A DNA stretch of 5,506 bases, from NCBI GenBank assembly GCA_026398575.1, contig JAPLSP010000247.1, positions 1-5,506 of the forward strand. Reading direction: 5' to 3'. The position numbers and the translations under genes are program-made. Position 1 is the first letter of the stretch; each line of letters opens with the position of its first letter. Source of the stretch: Candidatus Sumerlaeota bacterium (GTDB lineage: Bacteria > Sumerlaeota > Sumerlaeia > JADFCT01). Below the pieces are notes generated by a model. The model was not told the origin of the DNA. It did not search any database and worked only from the letters and a program-made list of their open reading frames with translations. Below are positions 1 to 5,453 of this stretch, piece by piece.

Positions 1-498
1 GCGTTCCAGTTTTATCAGAACGCCATCGGCGCCGTTTTGGGGCCATTCGATTCATGGCTGACCCTGCGCGGATTGAAGACGCTGGCGGTCCGCATGCGTC
101 AGCACGAGGCCAACGCCCTGCGAATCGCGGAATTCCTGAAAGGTCGCCCGCAGGTCGAGTCGGTGATTTATCCCGGCCTGCCGTCGCATCCGCAGCACGA
201 ACTGGCGCGCCGGCAGATGAAAGGCTTTGGCGGCATCGTCACCTTCCGCATTCGGGGCGGGCGTGAAGCGGCGAACGCTTTTGTAAAGGCGCTGCGCATT
301 TTCATCTTCGCCGAAAGCCTGGGCGGCGTCGAATCGCTCGCTTGCCATCCAGCCACCATGAGCCACGCCTCGCTCACCGAAGAAGAGCGCCAAGCCATTG
401 GCATCACGCAAGGAACCATCCGCCTGTCCGTCGGCATCGAAGACGGCGACGACCTTATTGATGATTTGGATCAAGCGCTTGGGAGGAAAGCGGAATGA
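1..498 (+). CDS. Cys/Met-metabolism PLP-dependent enzyme (cystathionine gamma-synthase/gamma-lyase type), C-terminal part, 5' truncated by window edge
   Basis: The open frame runs from base 1 to a TGA at 496-498 and gives 165 visible residues, the C-terminal portion of a protein normally about 380-400 residues long. The first residues read AFQFYQNAIGAVLGPFDSWL, followed by LRGLKTLAVRM, the conserved stretch after the PLP-lysine region in trans-sulfuration enzymes. The lysine itself lies outside the window. Further on are ESLGGVESL (visible residues 105-113), HPATMSHASL, and RLSVGIED, whose arginine (visible residue 141) matches the substrate alpha-carboxylate-binding arginine of the family. 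Members are cytosolic homotetramers acting on cystathionine, homoserine esters or methionine. The fragment cannot separate gamma-synthase, gamma-lyase and O-acylhomoserine sulfhydrylase, so no symbol is given. The reading is intact to its stop. An SDR tail in another frame follows immediately, which suggests the two genes were once neighbours. The methionine codon lying in frame at about 94 is internal. Confidence 0.93.
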   Translation, partial: AFQFYQNAIGAVLGPFDSWLTLRGLKTLAVRMRQHEANALRIAEFLKGRPQVESVIYPGLPSHPQHELARRQMKGFGGIVTFRIRGGREAANAFVKALRIFIFAESLGGVESLACHPATMSHASLTEEERQAIGITQGTIRLSVGIEDGDDLIDDLDQALGRKAE

Positions 499-519
499 AC
501 TCGACAACCGCATTCCGCT
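489..519. repeat. 9-bp inverted repeat across the PLP-gene stop / SDR-remnant junction
   Basis: The arm AGCGGAATG (489-497) is followed by a 13-nt loop and the exact complement CATTCCGCT (511-519). The PLP gene's TGA stop (496-498) sits at the inner edge of the left arm, and the right arm lies inside the SDR remnant. No T-tract follows, so it is not a typical intrinsic terminator. It may mark the endpoint of the deletion that joined the two genes, or it may be chance. Confidence 0.5.
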
Positions 520-637
520 GCATCGCGAGGGAACACCCGAGCAAGTTGCCGAACTTATCCTTGAACTCATCACCAACGACTACATCACCGGCGAAACCAT
601 GGCCGTTGACGGCGGACTGACGATGCGCATCTGCTGA
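497..637 (+). pseudogene. C-terminal remnant of a short-chain dehydrogenase/reductase (FabG-like SDR)
   Basis: In a frame different from the PLP gene, the sequence reads ELDNRIPLHREGTPEQ and then VAELILELITNDYITGETMAVDGGLTMRIC, ending at TGA 635-637. The pattern of IPL-x-R-x-GTPE-x-VA, then YITGE-x-x-x-VDGGL is the standard C-terminal end of NAD(P)-dependent SDR oxidoreductases such as 3-oxoacyl-ACP reductases. The full family is about 245-260 residues. The Rossmann glycine motif and the Ser-Tyr-Lys catalytic residues are absent. The only in-frame ATG (398) lies within the PLP gene and would give a nonsensical leader. The ATG at 495 is in another frame and ends at a TGA near 618. I read this as the leftover of an SDR gene whose first ~200 codons were deleted, fusing its tail to the PLP gene. 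Homology may begin a few codons upstream, at about 488. An assembly join is an alternative explanation. Confidence 0.75.
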
Positions 638-938
638 GTAGCTCGCCTGGATTTATCACAGAACGAGACCATTTTTACAATAGCTCGGCTGCTAGCAGTG
701 ATGTAATGTGCCCTGAAAGGGCCAAGAGAAAATAGCCCAGGGCAACGCCTTGGGACGAGCGCGCGCAATATATATAGCCCTGAAAGGGCGAAAGAAACAA
801 TTCATCACCCTTCCTCACAATCTCTTCCGCCCTTACAGGGCTTGACTGTAAAGGGGATCGGCGGTTCCCAGGGCGTTGCCCTGGGCTGATTTCTTTTGGC
901 CCTTTCAGGGCATTCGCGGTGAGAAATACGGGTTAAGA
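638..938. other. Convergent intergenic region rich in short palindromes
   Basis: This ~300-bp stretch lies between the plus-strand SDR remnant and the 3' end of the minus-strand operon. I see no convincing gene in it. Its content is six short palindromic elements at 710-911, described separately. The first 70 bases carry only a 10-bp palindrome CTGCTAGCAG at 689-698. A short minus-strand open frame crosses it (down to 580), but it only translates the repeats and the antisense of the SDR tail. Palindromes between convergent genes could help end transcripts from both sides or protect 3' ends. None has the T-run of a classic intrinsic terminator. Confidence 0.7.
710..911. repeat. Mirror-arranged composite of six short palindromes (A-B-A / A'-B'-A')
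   Basis: Element A is GCCCTGAAAGGGC (stem GCCCT/AGGGC, loop GAA). It occurs forward at 710-722 and 777-789, reversed at 899-911, and reversed with one base change (GCCCTTACAGGGC) at 829-841. Element B is a 20-bp hairpin with stem CCCAGGGC, loop AAC or GTT, and stem GCCCTGGG. It is forward at 735-754, with one stem base changed to a G-U-compatible T, and reversed and perfect at 867-886. The order is A, B, A, a 39-nt centre, then A', B', A'. The outer A-B spacers are exactly 12 nt on both sides, and the inner ones are 22 and 25 nt. The whole is thus a loose ~200-bp inverted repeat made of smaller palindromes. It resembles REP/BIME-type intergenic repeats. I recall similar A and B units in Verrucomicrobia and Planctomycetes, but this was not searched. 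Confidence 0.8.
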
Positions 939-1874
939 TCAATGCCGCGGGATATGGAGCGTTGAGCTGATTGCTGCGATCACCTTGTCCGTGCGCAGCC
1001 TTCGGCCCTCCGCTGTCAGATGATATTTCGTGTCGAAAAAATATTTGTCGTCGAAGACGAAGTCTTCCGGCGTTTCGGGCGCCAGAGCCGGAAGGCCCTG
1101 CCTGAGCGCGGATTCGATTTTCAGGATCACCTCTCGATTGCGCTCAAAGTTGGTTCGGCGATAGCAGGGGAAGAGCACGAGCGTTTTGATGCCGTCCTTG
1201 TTGCAGTCGCGCGTATAGTTGGCGAGGAAGTTGATCGCGCGCTGATTGATATTCATGGTCATCGTGTCAATGGCGACGGGCTTGGGCGGCATTGCCAGAT
1301 GGCCAACCATGTCGCCTTCGCGATTGAAGCCGGCGCGGTTATAGGGCGGCTCCTCGGTGGTCGCGCCTGGCCGCCACGATACAATCAGCCCATTGCTTTC
1401 GAGAAGCATCGAAGGCTTCAGGAGCGGTAAAAGACGCAGGTCATGCGTCACGCCGAACAGCTCCAACAGGATGGAATCGCCCCCGATATCGTCGCCGAGA
1501 AAACTCGAATACTCTGGCAGAAAGATCACGACGTCGCCCTTGCGCAGCAGTGGCCGGGCGCTGTCGAGCATATATTTCGTACCCAGCCCCGCATGAAGCC
1601 CCATGTTGATGGCCGGCATGCCGAAGGCTTGGCGTACTTGGGCGCTGTCGAGACCGAAGGCCAGATTCGAGCCGCCGATGAAGACGATCCGCGGAGAGGG
1701 AGTGGCCTCAAGATTCTTCATCTTGTCAATCTGCGCGGCGACGTACTGCTTGCTGTCCTTATCGTAATAGCGTCCGCAGAAAAACAGCAAAACCAGATAG
1801 GCGCCCGCCGCCATCCCGAACAGCAGCAGTATCTTTCCGGCGAGCGCGAGCGGGCGTTTGTTAGAACCGGCCAT
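939..1874 (-). CDS. Membrane-anchored SGNH-hydrolase-like protein, DltD/AlgX-type partner of the MBOAT acyltransferase
   Basis: The product is 311 residues. An N-terminal hydrophobic segment (about residues 11-33) follows a short basic start (KR at 6-7), predicting a single anchor with the rest outside the cytoplasmic membrane. The fold signature is that of SGNH/GDSL proteins: block I IVFIGGSNLAFGLDS with the probable nucleophile Ser69; a block II-like NMGLHAGLG (90-98); and a C-terminal FDTKYHLTAEGRR in which Asp281 and His285 would complete the triad. SGNH-like partners of MBOAT proteins, such as DltD and AlgJ/AlgX, transfer or handle acyl groups on extracytoplasmic polymers. The ATG at 1874 lies 14 nt inside the 3' end of the upstream MBOAT gene. 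It has a GGAG (plus-strand CTCC 1882-1885) 7 nt upstream, which supports this start and translational coupling. It is the last gene of the operon and ends in TGA at 939-941, about 27 bp before the palindrome cluster. The acceptor substrate cannot be inferred. Confidence 0.82.
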   Translation of the reverse strand: MAGSNKRPLALAGKILLLFGMAAGAYLVLLFFCGRYYDKDSKQYVAAQIDKMKNLEATPSPRIVFIGGSNLAFGLDSAQVRQAFGMPAINMGLHAGLGTKYMLDSARPLLRKGDVVIFLPEYSSFLGDDIGGDSILLELFGVTHDLRLLPLLKPSMLLESNGLIVSWRPGATTEEPPYNRAGFNREGDMVGHLAMPPKPVAIDTMTMNINQRAINFLANYTRDCNKDGIKTLVLFPCYRRTNFERNREVILKIESALRQGLPALAPETPEDFVFDDKYFFDTKYHLTAEGRRLRTDKVIAAISSTLHIPRH

Positions 1875-3282
1875 AGATGAACTCCGCTTCGCCGAACCGG
1901 CCGAGAATCAATATCAGCATGACAAACGCATAATATAAAATCCATCGCGCGCGGCCATCCAGCATCTTCTGGATGCGATCCGCGATCGCAGGGCGCACAG
2001 CGGTGACAAAGAGCGCGGCGAGGAAGACCGCGATAATCGCCAGCCCCCGTTTGCCCACGACCAGCAGGCATACGCTCAATTTGCCTCCCGGAAAATGTCC
2101 GATGTGGCTGATGATATACCAGGCATCGCCCAGGCTCGCGGCCCGGAAGAAAATCCACGCGAAGCAGACAAGGTGAAACGTCACCAACACCTGCCATATC
2201 TTCAGTGCCCCGCTTTTCTCCAACCCCATCCGCTTGTGCAGCGCTTTTTGATAAGGCCGGTAGATGGTCGAGGACGCCAGATAAATTCCATGCAGCAAAC
2301 CCCAGATGATAAATCCCCACGCTACGCCGTGCCAAAGGCCGGAGATGAAAAACGTGATGATCAGCGCCAGCGCCATTCCCGCCTTACCCCAATCGCGCCA
2401 GGCCAGCTGCAGCGGCTTGAAGATATAATCCAGAATCCAGCGCGAAAACGAAATATGCCAGCGCCGCCAGAAATCGGCAACCGAAGTGGCCAGGTACGGG
2501 TGGTTGAAATTTTCCATCAGATTAATGCCGAACATCCTTGCCGTTCCGCGCGCCATATCGGTGTATCCGGAAAAATCGAAATAAATTTGGAAGGCGTAGG
2601 CGTAAACGCCGATGAGCAGCGGCAGCCCGGTGAAGGAGTGAACGTCGTTGAAGACCGTGTCGGCATAGAGCGTCAAGCGGTTGGCCATCACAACTTTTTT
2701 AAACATGCCCCAGGCAAAGAGCAGCATCCCCGAGCGGATCGCATCGTAATCGAATTGATAGGGCGCCTTGAGTTGCGGCAGCAGATTGCCCGCCCGCTCG
2801 ATCGGCCCCTGCAGCAGCTTGGGGAAAAACGCCATCGCGAGCGCATGATACCCAAAATGCCGTTCCGGCGCCTGAATCTCCAATAAAACATCGGCCAGAT
2901 AGGAGATCGCTTGGAAGATGAAATAAGACACGCCCAGTGTGATCAGCCAGCTGCTTGGAAGGACAAGCGCCCGCCCGCCCGACGTCAGGAGCTGCGGCAG
3001 ATACTTCATCACCGCAAGGATCATCAGGCATCCCACGGTCCCGAGCCAGAAGATCGCCCTGCGGCTGCGCACGTCGCGGGTTCGGCCCAGCAAAATGCCG
3101 CACTGATAGCTGATGACCGTGACCAGCGCCAGAACAATCAGGAGATGCGGCGCCTTGAACGTGGCATAAAAAATGTAGCTGGCGGCCAGCAGCGTCAGCC
3201 AGCGGAAGCGGTCCTTGGTATGATAAAAAGCCAGATAGACAAGCGGCAGGAAAAGCAGGTATGAGAGCGATGTGAAAAACAT
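1861..3282 (-). CDS. MBOAT family membrane-bound O-acyltransferase (DltB/AlgI-like)
   Basis: The product is 473 residues with about 11-12 hydrophobic segments, including roughly 6-20, 28-42, 47-60, 78-92, 112-132, 220-240, 304-337, 365-380, 412-430 and 447-461. Family hallmarks are present: FQIYFDFSGYTDMARG (231-246), the signature FWRRWHISFS (271-280) with His276, and SGLWHG (314-319) with the near-invariant His318. These two positions correspond to the conserved histidines of DltB-type enzymes. The C-terminal FIYGRF also resembles family ends. Length is normal for the DltB/AlgI/PatA group. Such proteins move an acyl group from a cytosolic thioester donor (carrier protein or CoA) across the membrane onto a cell-envelope or secreted glycan. 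The start MFFTSLSYLLFLP is typical of the family. The Shine-Dalgarno AAGAGGAA lies directly before the ATG, with the GAGG core only 2 nt away, and overlaps the upstream ACP gene's stop, so initiation probably depends on ACP translation. The gap to the ACP gene is 6 nt. Confidence 0.95.
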   Translation of the reverse strand: MFFTSLSYLLFLPLVYLAFYHTKDRFRWLTLLAASYIFYATFKAPHLLIVLALVTVISYQCGILLGRTRDVRSRRAIFWLGTVGCLMILAVMKYLPQLLTSGGRALVLPSSWLITLGVSYFIFQAISYLADVLLEIQAPERHFGYHALAMAFFPKLLQGPIERAGNLLPQLKAPYQFDYDAIRSGMLLFAWGMFKKVVMANRLTLYADTVFNDVHSFTGLPLLIGVYAYAFQIYFDFSGYTDMARGTARMFGINLMENFNHPYLATSVADFWRRWHISFSRWILDYIFKPLQLAWRDWGKAGMALALIITFFISGLWHGVAWGFIIWGLLHGIYLASSTIYRPYQKALHKRMGLEKSGALKIWQVLVTFHLVCFAWIFFRAASLGDAWYIISHIGHFPGGKLSVCLLVVGKRGLAIIAVFLAALFVTAVRPAIADRIQKMLDGRARWILYYAFVMLILILGRFGEAEFIYGRF

Positions 3283-3288
3283 TTCCTC

Positions 3289-3531
3289 TTACCTTGGGAT
3301 TTTCGCTTCGATGTCTTTGTGCAGATCGCCGATGTTTTTCATCGTCAGCAGCTCTTTTTGCGTGAAGCGAATCTTGAACTTCGCCTCCACCGCCAGGATC
3401 AGATTGACGTGCGAGAGCGAATCCCAGCCTTCGATGTCATTGGCCGTCATTTCCGGGCGTATCTGGATTTCGTCATTCTCGAAAACTCTTTGAAAAATGC
3501 CGTTCAGGATTTCCATTGTGTTCATCATCAT
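3289..3531 (-). CDS. Acyl carrier protein
   Basis: The product is 80 residues, normal for a stand-alone acyl carrier protein. The phosphopantetheine attachment motif is GWDSLSHVNLI, with Ser38 in the DSL triplet expected to carry the 4'-phosphopantetheine arm. It is followed by the acidic and hydrophobic helix LAVEAKFKIRF. The gene starts at the junction with the ligase gene as an ATGA overlap: the ATG begins at 3531 and the ligase TGA occupies 3528-3530. Three ATG codons are in tandem (3531, 3528, 3525), and a GGAG (plus-strand CTCC 3534-3537) sits 2, 5 or 8 nt upstream of them. The second or third may therefore be the main start, costing one or two residues, and Met6 is also possible. It ends in TAA at 3289-3291, 6 nt before the MBOAT gene. 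By context it is the DltC counterpart: it should receive the acyl group from the ligase and present it to the MBOAT protein in the cytosol. Other carrier roles cannot be excluded. Confidence 0.93.
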   Translation of the reverse strand: MMMNTMEILNGIFQRVFENDEIQIRPEMTANDIEGWDSLSHVNLILAVEAKFKIRFTQKELLTMKNIGDLHKDIEAKIPR

Positions 3532-5156
3532 AGCTCCAGGGTTGAGGTGTCGCCCGCGTCGGCGCCCGAATAGCGGGCTTTCAGCACGCGGCGCATGATC
3601 TTGCCGCTTTTGTTCTTGGGAATGGAATCGCAGAAAATGATCTCCTGCGGCGTGGCGATGCTGGAAGCCCGGTTCGAGACGTGCAGCCGGATCTTGAGTT
3701 CCAGATCTTGGCTCGGGGTAAAGCGCGAATGCAGATGGACGAACGCGACCACTTTCTCGAAGAGCAGATCGTCGGGCGCGCCAATGACACCCGATTCGGC
3801 CACTTCCGCGACTTCCAGCAGCGCGCTTTCGACCTCGAACGGACTCACCAGATGGCCGGCGGTATTGATGACGTCGTCGCTGCGGCCCATGAACCAGTAG
3901 TAACCGTCGCTGTCGCGCCGGGCCGTGTCGCCGGTGTGATACCAGCCGTGTTTGAACTTTTCCTGGTAAATCTGGGGATTGTTCAGAAAGGCGACAAACA
4001 TCGAAGGCCATCCCGGTTTGAGGCACAAGGCGCCTTGCTGGCCGTCGGGCAGTTCCTCGCCGCTGTCGGCGAGGATGGCCGCTTCGATGCCCGGCGCCGG
4101 CTTTCCCATCGAGCCGGGGCGGATCGGCAGCCCGGGATAATTGGAAATCATGATGGCGCCGGTTTCGGTCTGAAACCAAGTGTCATAAATATCATGTCTC
4201 AGGAGACGGCGGCCCCAGACGATCACTTCGGGGTTGAGCGGTTCGCCGACGCTGAAGATGTCGCGCAGGCACGGCAGATTGGCGCTTGTGAAGATCGTCT
4301 CATCCTCGCGCATCAGCATGCGCAGGGCGGTGGGCGCCGAATACCAGACCGTGATTTTCTCCGCGGCCAGAAGGTCCATCCAGGCTTGCGCGCTATAGCC
4401 GCCGCCGTAATGGACTTGCGTGACGCCGAGGCTCCAAGGGCCGATGATCCCATAGGACGTGCCGGTCACCCATCCCTGATCGGCGGTGCACCAGAAGACG
4501 TCGTCGGCGTGCAGATTGAGGATTTCCTTCGAGGTCATGTTCTGCGTGAGGACGCTGCCGTGGCGGTGCAACACGCCTTTGGGCTTGCCGGTTGAGCCGG
4601 AAGTATAGTGCAGAACCGACGGCGTCTCGGCCGTGGTAATGGGAGTGACAAATTCCGGCGAGGCCGCGTCCATCAAGCGTTTCAGGTTCAAGACTCCTTC
4701 GGCGGGCGAGTCTTCACCATCCACGACCAGAACATGTTTCAACGAAGGAAGCTGCGAACGGATGCGCGTGATTTTTTTGAGAAAGCTCCGCTTGGTCAGA
4801 ATCGCCTTGGCCCCGGAATCGCCGAGTCGGTCGAGCAGCGCCTCTTCGCCGAAGTTCGAGAAGAGGGTTCCGCAGATCGCCTGCGCCTTGAGCGCGCCCA
4901 GGAAGGTGAAAAACTGCTCCGGCATCTTGGGCAGAAAAGTAAAGAAGATGTCTCCGGCGCCAAGTCCGAGCGAGGCGAGCGCATTCGCAAAGCGATTGCT
5001 CTGGCGGTCGAGGTCGGCGAAAGTGTACTGGGCGCGTTCGCCGCGCGCGTCTATCCAACGCATCGCCGTCTTCTCGCCCAGCCCCCGCGAGCATTGCTGC
5101 GTTGAACAGATATGGCCGATATTGTATTGGCCGTTTTCAATCAGCGCGTCGCTCAT
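3528..5156 (-). CDS. AMP-forming acyl/acetyl-CoA-synthetase-like ligase (ANL superfamily)
   Basis: The product is 542 residues from this start; the frame also has an ATG at 5198 giving 556 (numbering below uses the longer form). Adenylate-forming motifs appear in order: phosphate loop TSGSTGKPKG (199-208); YDTWFQTETGA (338-348); YHTGD with Asp424; GRSDDVINTAGH (438-449); and PKNKSGKIMRR (527-537) with catalytic Lys533 (A10). The motif wording is closest to acetyl-CoA synthetase (AcsA-like) rather than DltA or long-chain enzymes. The residue before QTETG is Phe342, where acetyl-CoA synthetases have Trp. It should activate a short carboxylic acid as acyl-AMP and pass it to CoA or, given the neighbour, to the ACP. 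I prefer the start at 5156 because a GGGAA lies about 8 nt upstream and the extra 14 residues (MRSYASFHECGNQN) look unlike the family. The GTGGATAA before 5198 keeps the longer form possible. It is the first gene of the operon and overlaps the ACP gene by 4 nt. Confidence 0.93.
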   Translation of the reverse strand: MSDALIENGQYNIGHICSTQQCSRGLGEKTAMRWIDARGERAQYTFADLDRQSNRFANALASLGLGAGDIFFTFLPKMPEQFFTFLGALKAQAICGTLFSNFGEEALLDRLGDSGAKAILTKRSFLKKITRIRSQLPSLKHVLVVDGEDSPAEGVLNLKRLMDAASPEFVTPITTAETPSVLHYTSGSTGKPKGVLHRHGSVLTQNMTSKEILNLHADDVFWCTADQGWVTGTSYGIIGPWSLGVTQVHYGGGYSAQAWMDLLAAEKITVWYSAPTALRMLMREDETIFTSANLPCLRDIFSVGEPLNPEVIVWGRRLLRHDIYDTWFQTETGAIMISNYPGLPIRPGSMGKPAPGIEAAILADSGEELPDGQQGALCLKPGWPSMFVAFLNNPQIYQEKFKHGWYHTGDTARRDSDGYYWFMGRSDDVINTAGHLVSPFEVESALLEVAEVAESGVIGAPDDLLFEKVVAFVHLHSRFTPSQDLELKIRLHVSNRASSIATPQEIIFCDSIPKNKSGKIMRRVLKARYSGADAGDTSTLEL

Positions 5157-5198
5157 GTTTTGGTTCCCGCATTCATGGAAAGAAGCGTAAGACCGCAT

Positions 5199-5453
5199 TT
5201 ATCCACGGCGCGGGCAGCATAGCTTGATCCCCTGAATAAACACAATCGAAACTTTCGCCTCGGAGATTTTGCCCTTGACCGCGTCATGCCCTTGGCGCAT
5301 CAAGGCGCGGCTTTCAGGCGCGGCGTCCTGGAGGATTTCTATAAGCGGTTGAGCTCTATCTGATAATTCCAGGAAAGGTCCACGAATGAAGAACCAAGCG
5401 CTATGCGCTCCTAAGCGCAATTTCCGCGATATTATTATGCCTAAGGGACACAA
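5199..5453 (-). CDS. Doubtful small ORF upstream of the operon (84 residues)
   Basis: This ORF ends in TAA at 5199-5201, directly abutting the possible upstream ATG (5198) of the ligase gene. I recognise no family. The first ~30 residues (MCPLGIIISRKLRLGAHSAW...) use AT-rich codons, including three consecutive ATA, and look non-coding. The later part (AQPLIEILQDAAPESRALM and onward, ending IKLCCPRRG) has more gene-like codon use and composition, with an amphipathic stretch. It has no good ribosome binding site at 5453 and no start codon at the point where the sequence becomes protein-like, so it could be the tail of a decayed gene or simply chance. It overlaps a plus-strand candidate ORF starting at 5386, and at most one of the two is likely real. 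Confidence 0.22.
   Translation of the reverse strand: MCPLGIIISRKLRLGAHSAWFFIRGPFLELSDRAQPLIEILQDAAPESRALMRQGHDAVKGKISEAKVSIVFIQGIKLCCPRRG
5216..5245 (-). promoter_or_regulatory. Weak sigma70-like promoter candidate for the acylation operon
   Basis: On the minus strand a TTGTGT (plus 5240-5245) and a TATGCT (plus 5216-5221) are separated by 18 nt. They match the -35 and -10 consensus at 3 of 6 and 4 of 6 positions. Transcription would begin near 5209. That would leave about 11 nt before the ATG at 5198 and about 53 nt before the ATG at 5156, mildly favouring the latter start. The match is weak, and the organism's consensus is unknown. Confidence 0.2.

Noticed and set aside
476..500. Programmed frameshift fusing the PLP enzyme to the SDR tail
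   Set aside because: No slippery heptamer precedes the stop, and a fusion carrying only the last 45 residues of an SDR would have no active site. A deletion remnant is simpler.
580..768. Minus-strand 62-codon ORF over the repeats
   Set aside because: Its N-terminal part (MRALVPRRCPGLFSLGPFRA) is only a translation of the B and A palindromes, and the rest is antisense to the SDR tail.
710..911. CRISPR array
   Set aside because: The units are short palindromes of two types in opposite orientations with unequal spacers (12-39 nt), and there are no cas genes. This is not a direct-repeat array.
867..911. Intrinsic terminator for the minus-strand operon
   Set aside because: The B' and A' hairpins are placed well, 28 bp or more past the stop, but neither is followed by a T-run on the transcribed strand, so a classic intrinsic terminator is not supported.
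1718..2335. Minus-strand 205-codon ORF spanning the MBOAT/SGNH junction in another frame
   Set aside because: It is a frame-shifted shadow of two well-supported overlapping genes, with no motifs of its own.
2095..2886. Plus-strand ORF (263 codons) antisense to the MBOAT gene
   Set aside because: The sense strand has clear MBOAT signatures. The antisense product is low-complexity Gln/Arg/Pro-rich with no domain.
3681..4595. Long plus-strand ORF (304 codons) antisense to the ligase
   Set aside because: It lies wholly within the strongly supported ligase gene. It has no recognisable motifs and is rich in Arg, Gly, Ala and His, as expected of the complement of a GC-rich gene.
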